DNA from: Pseudarthrobacter oxydans
GTDB lineage: Bacteria > Actinomycetota > Actinomycetes > Actinomycetales > Micrococcaceae
Assembly (NCBI RefSeq): GCF_034258515.1
Contig: NZ_CP139438.1
Span: 992,001 to 1,056,000 of the forward strand
Length of the DNA: 64,000 bases
Reading direction: 5' to 3'
The position numbers and the translations under genes were made by a program. Of this stretch, positions 8,150 to 17,322 are shown piece after piece; position 1 is the first letter of the stretch; each line of letters starts with the position of its first letter. The notes below the pieces were generated by a model that saw nothing but the letters and a program-made list of their open reading frames with translations, made no database searches and had not been told where the DNA came from.

Positions 8150-9439
8150 TTAGGGACGGGGGCGCGACGGCGGTGCACTGGTTTCCGCCACGGGAACCTC
8201 CTCCGAACGGACGGGGCGGGGCTCCAGCCACACCCGCTCCCGCGGTCCGGGCGGATACGCGTGCGTCTTCCCTGCAAGGGCGATGATCCACGCCGCCACC
8301 ACCGGCAGCGCCGCGGCGACGGGAACCAGCAGCGGTCCGCCCACCACCAGTGCCGCCGAGCCGTACAGGGCGCCCACCGTGATGCCCAGCTGGATGGTCA
8401 GCACAGTGAGGCCGTTCGCGGCTTCCTGGAACTCGCCTCCGGCCCGCAGGATGGCGGACTGGTTGTAGATGCCGATCGCGCCGAGTCCCGCACCCCAGAC
8501 CGTCATGAGGACCAGGGCGACGGGGAAGTTGCCCACCGCGAGAGGGAGGAAGAACATGGAAAGGGCGATCACCGCCGTCGTCATGAGCAGGGAACGCCGG
8601 GGCCGGGAATCCACGGTGAGGCCCGCGATCCAGATGCCCAGCAGCCCGGAGCCGCCCAGGACGGTGAGCGAGAGGCTGATGGCGTAGTCGGGGAAGCCTG
8701 CCTCGCGGATGTACGGCGCGATGTAGGTGAACAGCGCGAAATGGGCCAGGACCAGCAGCGGCCAGGCGATGGCCACCGACTTGACTCCGGGCTGGGCGAT
8801 GGCCTTGCGCAGTGAGGGACGGACGGCGTCGGAAATACGCTGGACCCGCGGCAGCAGGAAGAACGCCAGCACCGTCAGGACCAGCCCGAACCCTGCCAGC
8901 ACCAGGAACGCCGAGCGCCAGCCGAGGAACCCGCCCAGCGCCGTGCCCACGGGCGCGCCGATAGCCAGGCCCAGGCTGTTGCCGCTGAAGACAATGGCCA
9001 GGGCCTTGCCCACCTTGTCTGCCGGAACCACCCTGGTGACGAACGGGGCCATGGTGGTCCAGAGCAGGCCGTGCGCCAGGCCCCCCACCAGCCGGGCGAT
9101 CATGGCGGCGGTGAAGTCCGGCGCGAGTCCCACCATCGCATTGCTGAGCGCGAACGTCAGGACGAGCCCCACCAGCAGCGCATGGCGGGGAATCTTCCCC
9201 AGCAGCCGGGCAGCCGGGACCACCGTGACCACAATGACAGCGGCATAGGCCGCGGCCAGGTAGCCCGCAACCGGCTCGGACACGTTCAGGCCGCTGCTGA
9301 TCTGCGGCAGCAGCCCGGACGGCAGGAGCTCGGTGGTGATGGCGGTGAAGGCGATGGTGGCCAAAACCACCATCGCGGCGTACGGGAAACGGGCAGGTTC
9401 CGGCGCGGGAATGGCGGAGGACATGAGGGAAGGATCCAT
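8150..9439 (-). CDS. MFS exporter, arabinose/chloramphenicol-efflux type (DHA1)
   Basis: A 429-residue integral membrane protein with 12 predicted helices. The N-terminal half carries the DHA1 pattern TAITTELLPSGLLPQIS, then AAYAAVIVVTVVPAARLLGKIPRHALLVGL, and the antiporter motif SGNSLGLAIGAPVGTALGGFLGWRSAF in helix 5, which marks a proton-coupled exporter. This resembles sugar or drug efflux proteins of the AraJ/CmlR group. The tail after residue about 395 is charged. The start at 9439 has no clear ribosome site; ATG six codons later is an alternative. The substrate is unknown. Confidence 0.8.
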   Translation of the reverse strand: MDPSLMSSAIPAPEPARFPYAAMVVLATIAFTAITTELLPSGLLPQISSGLNVSEPVAGYLAAAYAAVIVVTVVPAARLLGKIPRHALLVGLVLTFALSNAMVGLAPDFTAAMIARLVGGLAHGLLWTTMAPFVTRVVPADKVGKALAIVFSGNSLGLAIGAPVGTALGGFLGWRSAFLVLAGFGLVLTVLAFFLLPRVQRISDAVRPSLRKAIAQPGVKSVAIAWPLLVLAHFALFTYIAPYIREAGFPDYAISLSLTVLGGSGLLGIWIAGLTVDSRPRRSLLMTTAVIALSMFFLPLAVGNFPVALVLMTVWGAGLGAIGIYNQSAILRAGGEFQEAANGLTVLTIQLGITVGALYGSAALVVGGPLLVPVAAALPVVAAWIIALAGKTHAYPPGPRERVWLEPRPVRSEEVPVAETSAPPSRPRP

Positions 9440-9638
9440 TCAAGGGGGAGGGTTGGAACGCGGCTCGCTGGCCGGGCAGTTCCTCCCTTAAATTTACAGG
9501 ATCGCGGCCCCTGCTCCATGCCGTTTCCGGCGCGTCGGAGCGTGTCCCCGGACGCAATCCGCTTTCCGCCGGAGCCGGCTACCGGGTGCCCAGGTCAGTG
9601 TCCGTGCGGGACCCCGGCCGGACGGACCTGCCGCCCTG

Positions 9639-9663
9639 GCAGGTGCAGGGGCCCTGCACCTGC
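9639..9663 (-). terminator. terminator hairpin of the sulfoquinovose operon
   Basis: Two perfect 12-base arms (GCAGGTGCAGGG and its complement) around a single G, folding as an 11-bp stem with a small loop. It begins 12 bases past the stop of the isomerase gene at 9675, the last gene of the minus-strand operon. Confidence 0.6.
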
Positions 9664-9674
9664 ATCCGCAGGAA

Positions 9675-10949
9675 TCAGCGGCCTGCAGGGTCCTTGTCCT
9701 GGCTGGTCCCGGTGATGCGTGCGTCCAGCAGGCCCGCCGCAACTGCCGGAGCCAGACCGGGTGCCAGCGGAAGGCGCGGGACCACCAGGCAGTGCCACAG
9801 GTGATAGATGTCCGCCTTGCCGGACCATACGGTGGAGGTGACATTGCCGTTCTCGTCGAGCTCCTGCTTCCAGGACCCGTGCTCGTAGTCGATGAACCAG
9901 TCGCGGGCGTGGTCCCAGATCCGCTCGTACCAGTCCGCATACTTCTTCTCGCCCGTGGCGATGTAGAGGGCGGCCGCGCCCCCGATGGCCTCTGCCGGCA
10001 CCCACCGGATGCGGGTGGTGACAACGGGCTTGCCCTCCCAGTCCACGGTGTAGACAAATCCCGGGTGGCCGTCCGGCTCCCACGCGTCACGGATGGCTGC
10101 GTCGAACAGGCCCCGGGCGTCTTCCAGGAGCCAGGCCGGAACGTCCAGGCCGCGGGCTTCGAGTCCGGCGCGGAGGTGGAGGAGCAGGCGCGCCCACTCA
10201 ACCCAGTGGCCCGGCGTTCCGCCGTAGGCGCGGAACTGGCTGGCCCGGTCATCGGTGTTGTACTCCGGCATGGGGTTCCACTCCGGGTCGAAGTGTTCGA
10301 ACACCCGGTAATTGTTGTTGCGCGCGAACTTGTGGATGAGTACCTCGGCGATGTGAAGGGCCCGCTCAAGCCAGCGGTTCTCCCCGGTCACGTCAGCGAC
10401 GATCAGGTAGGCCTCGACCGAATGCATGCTGGCGTTTCCGCCCCGGTATGCCTCGGTTTCGGTGAATTCCCGGTTCCACGAGTCGAAGCACATGTTGGCC
10501 TGGTGGTCCCAGAATTTCGTGTCGGCGATCCGGAGCGCCTCGTCGAGCAGTTCGCGCGCACCGGGCCGCCCTGCGGCGACGGCACTGGCAGCGGCGAGGA
10601 GCACGAACGAATGCTGGTAGCCGGACTTCGTATCGTTTACCGGTCCGTTTTCGTTGACCTCGGCGTACCAGCCGCCGAACTCATCATCGTGCAGTGCCCC
10701 GTTGAGTGCCGCGATCCCGTGGTCCACGAGTGTTGCGGCACCCGGCCGTCCCATGAGGGCGGCGACGGAAAAACTGTGGACCATCCGGGCGGTAATCCAG
10801 AGATGGGTCGGCTTGTCGGCGAACACCTTGCCGTAGTTGTCGAGCCAGCCGAATCCTGTCGGGACCTTTGAGGCCGCGGCGAAATTGATCAGCCGGTCGG
10901 TTTCCGCCTCGAGCCAGCGTGCGTGGGCGGCACTGTTCAGCCACGTCAT
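9675..10949 (-). CDS. AGE-family isomerase, probable sulfoquinovose isomerase
   Basis: A 424-residue cytoplasmic (alpha/alpha)6-barrel protein of the N-acylglucosamine 2-epimerase / mannose isomerase family, which also includes YihS. Recognisable parts are the opening [31 protein letters not shown], the barrel histidines in [12 protein letters not shown] and [11 protein letters not shown], and [16 protein letters not shown]. The sequence alone fits aldose-ketose isomerisation. The assignment to sulfoquinovose to sulfofructose comes from its place as last gene in an operon with an SFP-type aldolase, a sugar kinase, an aldehyde dehydrogenase and a TauE exporter. The start is the ATG at 10949 after GAGAGGAA; the frame is open much further upstream but only as a shadow of the TauE gene. 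A mannose isomerase is the main alternative. Confidence 0.8.
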   Translation of the reverse strand: MTWLNSAAHARWLEAETDRLINFAAASKVPTGFGWLDNYGKVFADKPTHLWITARMVHSFSVAALMGRPGAATLVDHGIAALNGALHDDEFGGWYAEVNENGPVNDTKSGYQHSFVLLAAASAVAAGRPGARELLDEALRIADTKFWDHQANMCFDSWNREFTETEAYRGGNASMHSVEAYLIVADVTGENRWLERALHIAEVLIHKFARNNNYRVFEHFDPEWNPMPEYNTDDRASQFRAYGGTPGHWVEWARLLLHLRAGLEARGLDVPAWLLEDARGLFDAAIRDAWEPDGHPGFVYTVDWEGKPVVTTRIRWVPAEAIGGAAALYIATGEKKYADWYERIWDHARDWFIDYEHGSWKQELDENGNVTSTVWSGKADIYHLWHCLVVPRLPLAPGLAPAVAAGLLDARITGTSQDKDPAGR

Positions 10950-10993
10950 GTTGTTTCCTCTCTCTGTTACGGGTGCAAGCGAAGTTGTTGGGG

Positions 10994-11737
10994 TTACCCG
11001 ACGGCGTCGAGGACGCCTCGGATGATGGTGGCGGCCGCCCCCAGGTAGGCCAGGATGATCAGGAGTATCTGCGCGGCGCGGGCGGGGACATACTTCGAAG
11101 CGATGTCGCCCAGCACCAGCCCACCCAGGCAGGCCACACCCACGGCCACCCACATGCCCCACGGAAGCGCGGGAAATGTGGCCGGCGCGGTCAGTGCCTT
11201 GGAGATCAGCGAGAACGTCCCAATGGTGAAGAAGTACGGCTGCATGGTGGCTGCGAAGGACTTGTGCTGCCACCGGGTGGCGATGGAGTACATGCTGACC
11301 GCCGGTCCACCCACGCCGGCGGCTGTGTTCATGAACCCGCTCAGGCCGCCGGCCGTGAAGAGGTAGCGCCGCCGTGCCGGAAGGGTGACGGACTTGAGGG
11401 CCAGCAGGACAGTCAGTCCGACGGCGAGGATCACCCCGATGCCGATCTCCAGCACCGCCGGTGGAACGAGGCGGATCAGGAAGGCCGCGGGGATGATCCC
11501 GAGCAGGGCCGAGGCCGTGAGCAGAACGTACCGTTTCCAGTCAATGTCCCGCACCACGCGGAAGATGATGGCCCCCGCGGTCACGGCACCGCACATGTTC
11601 ACGAGCACCACGCCTTCCACCGGGCCCAGGAGCAGGACCAGGAAGGGTGCAGCCACCAGGGCGAAGCCCATTCCGGTGATGCGCTGCATCCCGGCTCCCA
11701 TCACCACGGCGCCCAGCACCAGCCCGGTGGTCAGCAC
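10994..11737 (-). CDS. TauE/SafE exporter, probable sulfolactate exporter
   Basis: A 247-residue membrane protein with about eight helices, arranged as two repeats ([26 protein letters not shown] and [23 protein letters not shown]), the pattern of the TauE/SafE family that moves organosulfonates and sulfite. In known sulfoglycolytic clusters a member of this family exports the C3-sulfonate end product; here it directly follows the aldehyde dehydrogenase expected to make sulfolactate. Its GTG start abuts the upstream stop (TAG then GTG), with GGAGG inside the end of that gene, so translation is probably coupled. Confidence 0.82.
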   Translation of the reverse strand: MLTTGLVLGAVVMGAGMQRITGMGFALVAAPFLVLLLGPVEGVVLVNMCGAVTAGAIIFRVVRDIDWKRYVLLTASALLGIIPAAFLIRLVPPAVLEIGIGVILAVGLTVLLALKSVTLPARRRYLFTAGGLSGFMNTAAGVGGPAVSMYSIATRWQHKSFAATMQPYFFTIGTFSLISKALTAPATFPALPWGMWVAVGVACLGGLVLGDIASKYVPARAAQILLIILAYLGAAATIIRGVLDAVG

Positions 11738-13177
11738 CTAGGGCCTCCAGGCCACGTACTGGACCTCCTCGAATTCCTCCAGGCCCAGGCTTGATCCTTC
11801 CCGGCCCAGCCCTGACTGCTTGGCGCCGCCCATGGGCGCGAAGGCCACGGACGGGAGTGGATCGTTCACGCCCACGATGCCCGCCTCGAGCTGCTCCGGA
11901 ATGTCCCAGCCGCGCCTGGGGCTGCTGCTCCAAACGTAGGCGGCCAGGCCCATCTCCGTAGCGTTGGCTTTCCTGATGGCTTCCTCCTCCGAGGAGAAGG
12001 TTACGACGCCGGCTGCCGGGCCGAACACTTCCTCCGTCACCAGGGGCGCGTCGTCCGGGACATCCGCCAGCAGGGTGGGTGCCAGGAAGGAGCCCTGGCC
12101 GGGAACATCGGTGCGTTGGGTGACGCGTCGGGCGCCGCGCTCCAGGGCATCGTCGATCAAGGCCTGGACCGCGGTGACCCGGTCGGCGTCGATCATGGGA
12201 CCGAGGTCCGGAACCTGGCCGCCGCCGTCGGGAACGCCGTGGCCGATGCTCATCGCGTCAAAGCGCGCGGCCAGCCTGGCGGCGAACTCCTCGGCGATGC
12301 TCTCCTGGACCAGGAACCGGTTGGCGGCCACGCAGGACTGCCCGGTGTTGCGGAGCCGGCCCAGGACGGCACCCTCGACGGCGGCATCCAGGTCGGCGTC
12401 CTCGAACACGATGAAGGGCGCGTTGCCGCCCAGCTCCAGCAGCGGCCGGACCACCCGTTCCGATGCGGAGGCCATGATCTGCCGGCCCACGCCCGTGGAG
12501 CCGGTGAAGCTGACTGCCCTGACCGCGGGGTGGGACATCAGGGCAGCGGTGACCTCGCGGGAGGGGCCGTGGACCAGGTTGACCACGCCGGCGGGGAACC
12601 CGGCGTCGTGCAGGACTTCGAACAGCCCGGTGGCAGCCAGCGGGGCCTTCTCGGACACCCTGCCCACCACGGTGCAGCCGGCAGCCAGCATCGCGGCGAG
12701 CTTCCGGGCCTGGATGGAGACCGGGAAGTTCCAGGGCGTGAGGCTGAGGGCCACGCCGATGGGTTTGCGGAGGCTCAGGTGGCGGCGGCCCTGCAGTTCG
12801 GGCGGGCTGACGGTGCCGGTGGCGCGGCGCGCTTCCTCGGCGAACCAGCGGAAGTACTCCACGGAGAAGTCCACTTCGCCTTGCGCTTCAGGGAGCCGTT
12901 TGCCCGCTTCAAGCGCCAGGGTGTGGGCAAGTTCGTCGCGGCGTTCGGCCAGGAGGTCGGCGGCGTTGCGGAGCAGGTCCGCCCGGTTCCGGACGGTGGT
13001 GCGCGACCAGGAACTGAAGGCCTCCGCCGCGGCGTCGGCGGCCTTGGTGGCATCCTTGCCGGTGCCCCAGGCCACCTCGCCCACGGTGCTGCCGTTGCCG
13101 GGGTCAGTCACGTCCTTGGCGGTTCCGGCGGTGTGCCAGGTGCCGTTGACGAGGTGTTGGGCTGACTTGAGGTTCAC
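11738..13177 (-). CDS. aldehyde dehydrogenase, probable sulfolactaldehyde dehydrogenase
   Basis: A 479-residue NAD(P)-dependent aldehyde dehydrogenase closest in pattern to succinate-semialdehyde dehydrogenase (GabD). The catalytic cysteine is C282 in NTGQSC, the general base E248 in LELGG, and the oxyanion asparagine N150 in TPWNFP. The C-terminal signature PMGGAKQSGLGREG is intact. In this operon the likely reaction is sulfolactaldehyde to sulfolactate, as for the GabD-type enzymes of other sulfoglycolytic pathways. One oddity is the cofactor loop, usually KP(A/S)E: here it reads G172-R173-V174-S175-E176, so the adenosine-ribose lysine is replaced by arginine. The start is GTG at 13177 with AAAGG eight bases upstream. 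Confidence 0.82.
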   Translation of the reverse strand: MNLKSAQHLVNGTWHTAGTAKDVTDPGNGSTVGEVAWGTGKDATKAADAAAEAFSSWSRTTVRNRADLLRNAADLLAERRDELAHTLALEAGKRLPEAQGEVDFSVEYFRWFAEEARRATGTVSPPELQGRRHLSLRKPIGVALSLTPWNFPVSIQARKLAAMLAAGCTVVGRVSEKAPLAATGLFEVLHDAGFPAGVVNLVHGPSREVTAALMSHPAVRAVSFTGSTGVGRQIMASASERVVRPLLELGGNAPFIVFEDADLDAAVEGAVLGRLRNTGQSCVAANRFLVQESIAEEFAARLAARFDAMSIGHGVPDGGGQVPDLGPMIDADRVTAVQALIDDALERGARRVTQRTDVPGQGSFLAPTLLADVPDDAPLVTEEVFGPAAGVVTFSSEEEAIRKANATEMGLAAYVWSSSPRRGWDIPEQLEAGIVGVNDPLPSVAFAPMGGAKQSGLGREGSSLGLEEFEEVQYVAWRP

Positions 13178-13253
13178 GAATGATGCCTTTCATTGGGCTG
13201 GAAGGGGTCCAGTGCGGCGGGGCGGGCGCGGCTGGCCGCCGTCGTCGTGACGC

Positions 13254-14069
13254 TCATCCCTTGCTGGCGCCTGCGGTGATGCCGGCCACGAAGTAGCGCT
13301 GCAGGAAGACGTAGGCCACCACCACGGGAAGGGAGGCCATGATGACGCCGGCGAACAGCAGCGGGTAGTTGGTCTGGAACTCGCCCTGGAAGCTGAGCAG
13401 TGCCAGCGGCAGGGTGCGGTTGCCGGGGGACTGGATGAACAGCAGCGGGTACAGCAGTTCGTTCCAGTGGATCACGAACAGGAAGATGGCGGCCGCGGCG
13501 ATGGACGGGGCGGACAGCGGCAGGGCGATCGAAACGTAGGTCCGCCAGGGGCCCGTGCCGTCGATCGAGGAAGCCTCATAGAGTTCCTTGGGCAGGGTCC
13601 GCATGAACCCGCCCAGGATGAAGACGGCAATGGGCAGGGTGGACACCAGGTTCGCCACCACCAGGCCGGCCAGGCTGTCCAGGAGACCCAGCCGCCCGAA
13701 CAGCACGTACAGCGGCACCATGTTCGCCTGGGCGGGGATGGCCATGCCCAGGACAAGGAAGCCGAAGATGGCCCAGGACATGAAGCCGCGGAGCCGGGAG
13801 ACGGCGTAGCCGGCCAGGCTGGCAAGGAACAGGGTGAGCGGAACGGAGATGGCGGTGACAATCACGCTGTTCCAGAACGAGGACCCGAGATCCTGGCCGC
13901 CGATCACTTCCGCGTAGTTGGCGGGGGAGAGGGACTGCGGCAGGCTGAACGGCCCGGCGAACAGTTCCTGGGTGGACTTGAAGCTGCCGAACCCCACCAC
14001 GGTCAGCGGAACGATGATGATGACCGCGTAGATCGCGAGGATTCCGCGGCGGGTTATTGACGCGAGCAT
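13254..14069 (-). CDS. sugar ABC transporter permease (MalG-like)
   Basis: A 271-residue inner-membrane permease of the CUT1 sugar family with six helices. The EAA loop that docks the ATPase is visible as YEASSIDGTGPWRTYVSIALPLSAPSI, and LVLGMAIPAQANMVPLYVLFGRLGLLDS precedes it, as in MalG proteins. It follows its partner permease by four bases and GGGGAA serves as ribosome site. Together with the two upstream genes it would import sulfoquinovose or its glycosides. No ATP-binding subunit is encoded nearby. Confidence 0.88.
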   Translation of the reverse strand: MLASITRRGILAIYAVIIIVPLTVVGFGSFKSTQELFAGPFSLPQSLSPANYAEVIGGQDLGSSFWNSVIVTAISVPLTLFLASLAGYAVSRLRGFMSWAIFGFLVLGMAIPAQANMVPLYVLFGRLGLLDSLAGLVVANLVSTLPIAVFILGGFMRTLPKELYEASSIDGTGPWRTYVSIALPLSAPSIAAAAIFLFVIHWNELLYPLLFIQSPGNRTLPLALLSFQGEFQTNYPLLFAGVIMASLPVVVAYVFLQRYFVAGITAGASKG

Positions 14070-14073
14070 GCTG

Positions 14074-15036
14074 TCATTCCCCCTTCGGGGTGAGGCGGAG
14101 CAGGCGGCGCTGCAGCCAGGTGACCAGGGCGATCATCGCCATGAAGATGATCGACTGGGCAGCGGCGTAGCCGAACTCCGAGTTGGCAAAGGTGCTGTAG
14201 ATGCGCGTGGAGAGGATGTCCAGGGACTGCTTGGGCGGGTTGCCCGCGATGCCGAGGATCAGGTCGAAGGCCTTGAACGACTGCACCGTGGTGTAGGCCA
14301 CCACAATGGACGTTGCCGGTGCCACGAACGGCCAGGTGATGGACTTGAACTGCTGCCACTTGTTGGCACCGTCCATCTCGGCCGCCTCGTAAAGTTCCCG
14401 CGGAATGGCCTGCAGGCCGGCGATGTACACCACCATCATCTGCCCGGCGTGGAACCACACCTGCGTCACGGCCACCCAGTACAGGGCCTGGGCGTCGTTG
14501 CCGAGGTAGGAGCTCTGGAGTGATTCCAGGCCCACGCCGCCCAGGACCGAGTTGGCCAGGCCGAAGTTGGGGTCGTAGATGAACTTCCAGATGAAGGCCA
14601 CCGAGACCGAGGACAGGATGGTGGGGAAGAAGAACAGCGCGCGGAGCAGGACGCTTCCCCGGGAGTTCTTCGTCAGCAGCAGCGCCAGGATCAGCGAGAA
14701 CAGCGTCTGCGCGATCACCACCAGCAGCACGAACTTGAGGTTGTTCGTCAGCGCGTTGGTGAACAGCGAGTCCTTGGTGAAAGCCCGGATGAAGTTGTCC
14801 AGGCCCACGTAGTTGAACGCTGCCGAGAAGCCGTTCCAGTCCGTGATGGCGTACTGGAAGGCCTGCAGCGTTGGCATCACCAGGAAGAAGGCGATGACGG
14901 CCACCGCGGGAAGCGGGAACAGGTACAGTGCCGGATTCACCCGCGTGGGCGAGCGGCGGCGCTTCTTCGAGGCGTCAGTTTCGGTGTGTTTGTCCGGCGC
15001 CTTCCGTGTGGGCGCCGTCCCGGGATGGATGCTCAT
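14074..15036 (-). CDS. sugar ABC transporter permease (MalF-like)
   Basis: A 320-residue CUT1 permease with a charged N-terminal extension of about 35 residues, six helices, and the EAA loop YEAAEMDGANKWQQFKSITWPFVAP. The phrase ALFFFPTILSSVSVAFIWKFIYDPNFG is typical of MalF-type sugar permeases. Its ATG overlaps the stop of the binding-protein gene by four bases (ATGA), so the two are translationally coupled. Confidence 0.88.
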   Translation of the reverse strand: MSIHPGTAPTRKAPDKHTETDASKKRRRSPTRVNPALYLFPLPAVAVIAFFLVMPTLQAFQYAITDWNGFSAAFNYVGLDNFIRAFTKDSLFTNALTNNLKFVLLVVIAQTLFSLILALLLTKNSRGSVLLRALFFFPTILSSVSVAFIWKFIYDPNFGLANSVLGGVGLESLQSSYLGNDAQALYWVAVTQVWFHAGQMMVVYIAGLQAIPRELYEAAEMDGANKWQQFKSITWPFVAPATSIVVAYTTVQSFKAFDLILGIAGNPPKQSLDILSTRIYSTFANSEFGYAAAQSIIFMAMIALVTWLQRRLLRLTPKGE

Positions 15037-16319
15037 AGCCGTTCATCAACAATCTTCTGGGCGGCCTCCGCTGCCTGCTCCGGGCTGGTGCCGGAGATGA
15101 CGGCGGTGGCGCTGGCTTCCACGGCGTTGCGGACGTCGAGGTTCTGGAACTGGAAACGCGCCGCCAGCGCCGTCATCCTGTCCAGCCACGGGCTCAGCCG
15201 CTTAAGGTCCGGGTTGGTGTAGTCCACATTGTTCACGGACACGTGCTGGGCGGTCTTGTTGGCGTAGTAGCCGGCGTTCTCCGGCTCGGAGAGGAAATCG
15301 ATCCACGCGGCCGCCGCGGCCTGGTTCTTGCTCGCAGAGTTCACGCCCAGGATGAACGTGGCGTTGTAGACGCCCTCGTACTTGCTGTTGCCGTCCGAGG
15401 TGTTGGGGAACACCAGCTCGATGGGGAACTGGGCGCCCAGGCCGCGGACGGCGGCGATGTGGTAGGAGCCGGTGGCCAGCATGGCGGCCTTCCCCTGCGA
15501 GAACAGGTTCTGGGCCGGCTCCACGGCGGTGCCCGTGGCGTTGGGCTGCAGGTAGGGGACCAGGTCCTTGTACTGGTTGAGCATCTTGATGAACCAGTCG
15601 TCAGTGACCTTCAGCTTGCCCTGCTCGATCTGGGCGCACATGTCGTCCACGGGGGCGTTGTTGGCGATCATGTTGTTGAACAGCTGGCCGCCGTTTCCAA
15701 CATCGCCGCCCGGCCAGGAGATGGGAATGACGCCGGCCGCGGCCAGTTTGTCGCACATGGCCAGGAAGGAATCCCAGTCCTTCGGGGCAAGCTCGGCGCC
15801 GGCCTTGTCGAACAGGTCAACGTTGGCCATGGGCATGGGGAACACCACCTGGTAGGGCAGGCCCAGCTGGCTCTCCCCGGACTGGCCGGCGGAGAGCAGG
15901 CCTTCCTGGTAGTTGGAGACAGCCTTGCTGCCCTTCAGGTCCGTGTAGATGCCGGCGTCGGTGAAGTTCTTGAACTGGGCGCCGCGGAAGGTGGCAAAGG
16001 CGTCACCGATGGAGCCGCCGCGGAGTTTCTGCAGGGCCTGGGCGTTGTAGTCGTTGGACGTGGAAATGTCCTGGGCAACCTCTACGCCCTCGTGCATGGC
16101 AGCGAAGCGCTTGATCAGTTCGTCGAACACCGCCTTGTCCTCGCCGCGCCAGTGGGCGAAGGACACCTTGCCGGTGACGGCTCCGGTGGAGGGCGCGGCA
16201 GGGCCGGTGGCGCCGCCGGGTGCGGTGGAACCGCCGGGCCCGGCACATGCTGCCGCCGTGGCGCCGAAGCCCAGGGCTCCGAGAACAGCGATGGCCTGCC
16301 TGCGTGAAATCTGACTCAC
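15033..16319 (-). CDS. sugar ABC substrate-binding lipoprotein, probable SQ binder
   Basis: A 428-residue extracytoplasmic binding protein. The N-terminus combines a twin-arginine-like SRRQ stretch with a lipobox (AAAC), after which a Gly/Ser/Pro-rich linker leads into the family 1 binding fold (GKVSFAHWRGEDKAVFDELIKRFAAMHEGVEV). It should capture the sugar outside the membrane and deliver it to the two permeases that follow. The ligand is inferred as sulfoquinovose or a sulfoquinovosyl glycoside from operon context alone. The start is GTG at 16319 preceded by GAGGAGA. Confidence 0.85.
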   Translation of the reverse strand: MSQISRRQAIAVLGALGFGATAAACAGPGGSTAPGGATGPAAPSTGAVTGKVSFAHWRGEDKAVFDELIKRFAAMHEGVEVAQDISTSNDYNAQALQKLRGGSIGDAFATFRGAQFKNFTDAGIYTDLKGSKAVSNYQEGLLSAGQSGESQLGLPYQVVFPMPMANVDLFDKAGAELAPKDWDSFLAMCDKLAAAGVIPISWPGGDVGNGGQLFNNMIANNAPVDDMCAQIEQGKLKVTDDWFIKMLNQYKDLVPYLQPNATGTAVEPAQNLFSQGKAAMLATGSYHIAAVRGLGAQFPIELVFPNTSDGNSKYEGVYNATFILGVNSASKNQAAAAAWIDFLSEPENAGYYANKTAQHVSVNNVDYTNPDLKRLSPWLDRMTALAARFQFQNLDVRNAVEASATAVISGTSPEQAAEAAQKIVDERL

Positions 16320-16409
16320 AATAATCTCCTCGTTGAGTGTTTGCTGTGCCTTGTTTACTTGACTGCGGAAAGGGTTGCCACGGTCACGACGCTTTGGCTC
16401 CCCGGGGGC

Positions 16410-17294
16410 TTAGGCGTTGGCCCTTTGGGCGGTGACCACGTCGTCCACCACGGCGCAGAGGCGCTGCAGCCGCCGGACGGCGTCAGTGGACAGGGATTCG
16501 ACGACGTCGGGCGCGCCGATGCAGGACGCCCAGACAGCGCGTCCGGAGAGGAAGCCGCTGGCACCTTCCAGGCAGGCCCACCGGACCGCCTCCGGGAAGA
16601 CGTCCTCGGGGACACCGGAGGAGAGCACCACCCAGGGGCCGTCGATGGCATTGGTCAGCTCGGCGCAGGCGGCCCGGACCTCTGCTTCGGACGCCTGGCC
16701 GTGGAACGGGACTTCGGCCTTGTACAGGTCAGCGCCCAGGCTGCCAAGCTCCTTGGCGGCGGCGAGGATGCCGGCGTTCCAGTCAAAGTCTCCGCCGGCC
16801 AGCGGCTTGCGGGAGACGGGCTCGATAATGCTGATGAGGCCGGCGGACTGGCACCGTTCCACGAATTCGCGGACCATTTCCACCCGGCCTTCGGCGGGCT
16901 CGTCCGGGCGGTAGAGGACCAGGAGCTTGAGGGCCTTCACGCCCAGGGCCTTGTACTTGTGCGGGTCCACCAGGCGGTCAATGGTTACCTCGCCCACCAG
17001 TTCGCCGTGTGCGGATTCGAAGTGGTCCGCCGAGGCGATCAGCCCGCAGCCGGGGTCCACCACGTTGTCCTCGATGGCCTGGTCGAGGGCGAACTGCCGG
17101 TCGATCAGGACGCCAGAGGCGTAGGGGGTGAGGATTTTGGCGGCCTGGAGCTTGAAGTCCTGGAGGTCCTGGTCCGTGACGGGCTGGTCCGTGTGCTCGG
17201 CGAACATGTTGCGCATGGCTTCGCGCTGGTCCACGGCGAGCATCGCGAAGGCGCCTGACGGGCGCTGGAGGGGTGTGAGGTCTGTGGGGCTCAT
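16410..17294 (-). CDS. class I aldolase, LacD/YihT type; probable SFP aldolase
   Basis: A 294-residue aldolase of the tagatose-1,6-bisphosphate (LacD) family, the same family as YihT, which cleaves 6-deoxy-6-sulfofructose 1-phosphate to DHAP and sulfolactaldehyde. The Schiff-base lysine is K192 in GADLYKAEVPF, and MLAVDQREAMRNMF (residues 18-31), LKLLVLYRPDE (123-132) and SIIEPVSRKP (155-164) form the rest of the active site. Its place between a PfkB kinase and an ABC system with an AGE isomerase favours the sulfosugar substrate over tagatose bisphosphate. The ribosome site GAAAGAAG is adequate. Confidence 0.85.
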   Translation of the reverse strand: MSPTDLTPLQRPSGAFAMLAVDQREAMRNMFAEHTDQPVTDQDLQDFKLQAAKILTPYASGVLIDRQFALDQAIEDNVVDPGCGLIASADHFESAHGELVGEVTIDRLVDPHKYKALGVKALKLLVLYRPDEPAEGRVEMVREFVERCQSAGLISIIEPVSRKPLAGGDFDWNAGILAAAKELGSLGADLYKAEVPFHGQASEAEVRAACAELTNAIDGPWVVLSSGVPEDVFPEAVRWACLEGASGFLSGRAVWASCIGAPDVVESLSTDAVRRLQRLCAVVDDVVTAQRANA

Positions 17295-17322
17295 GGGCTG
17301 CTTCTTTCAGCTGGGCGGTGGG

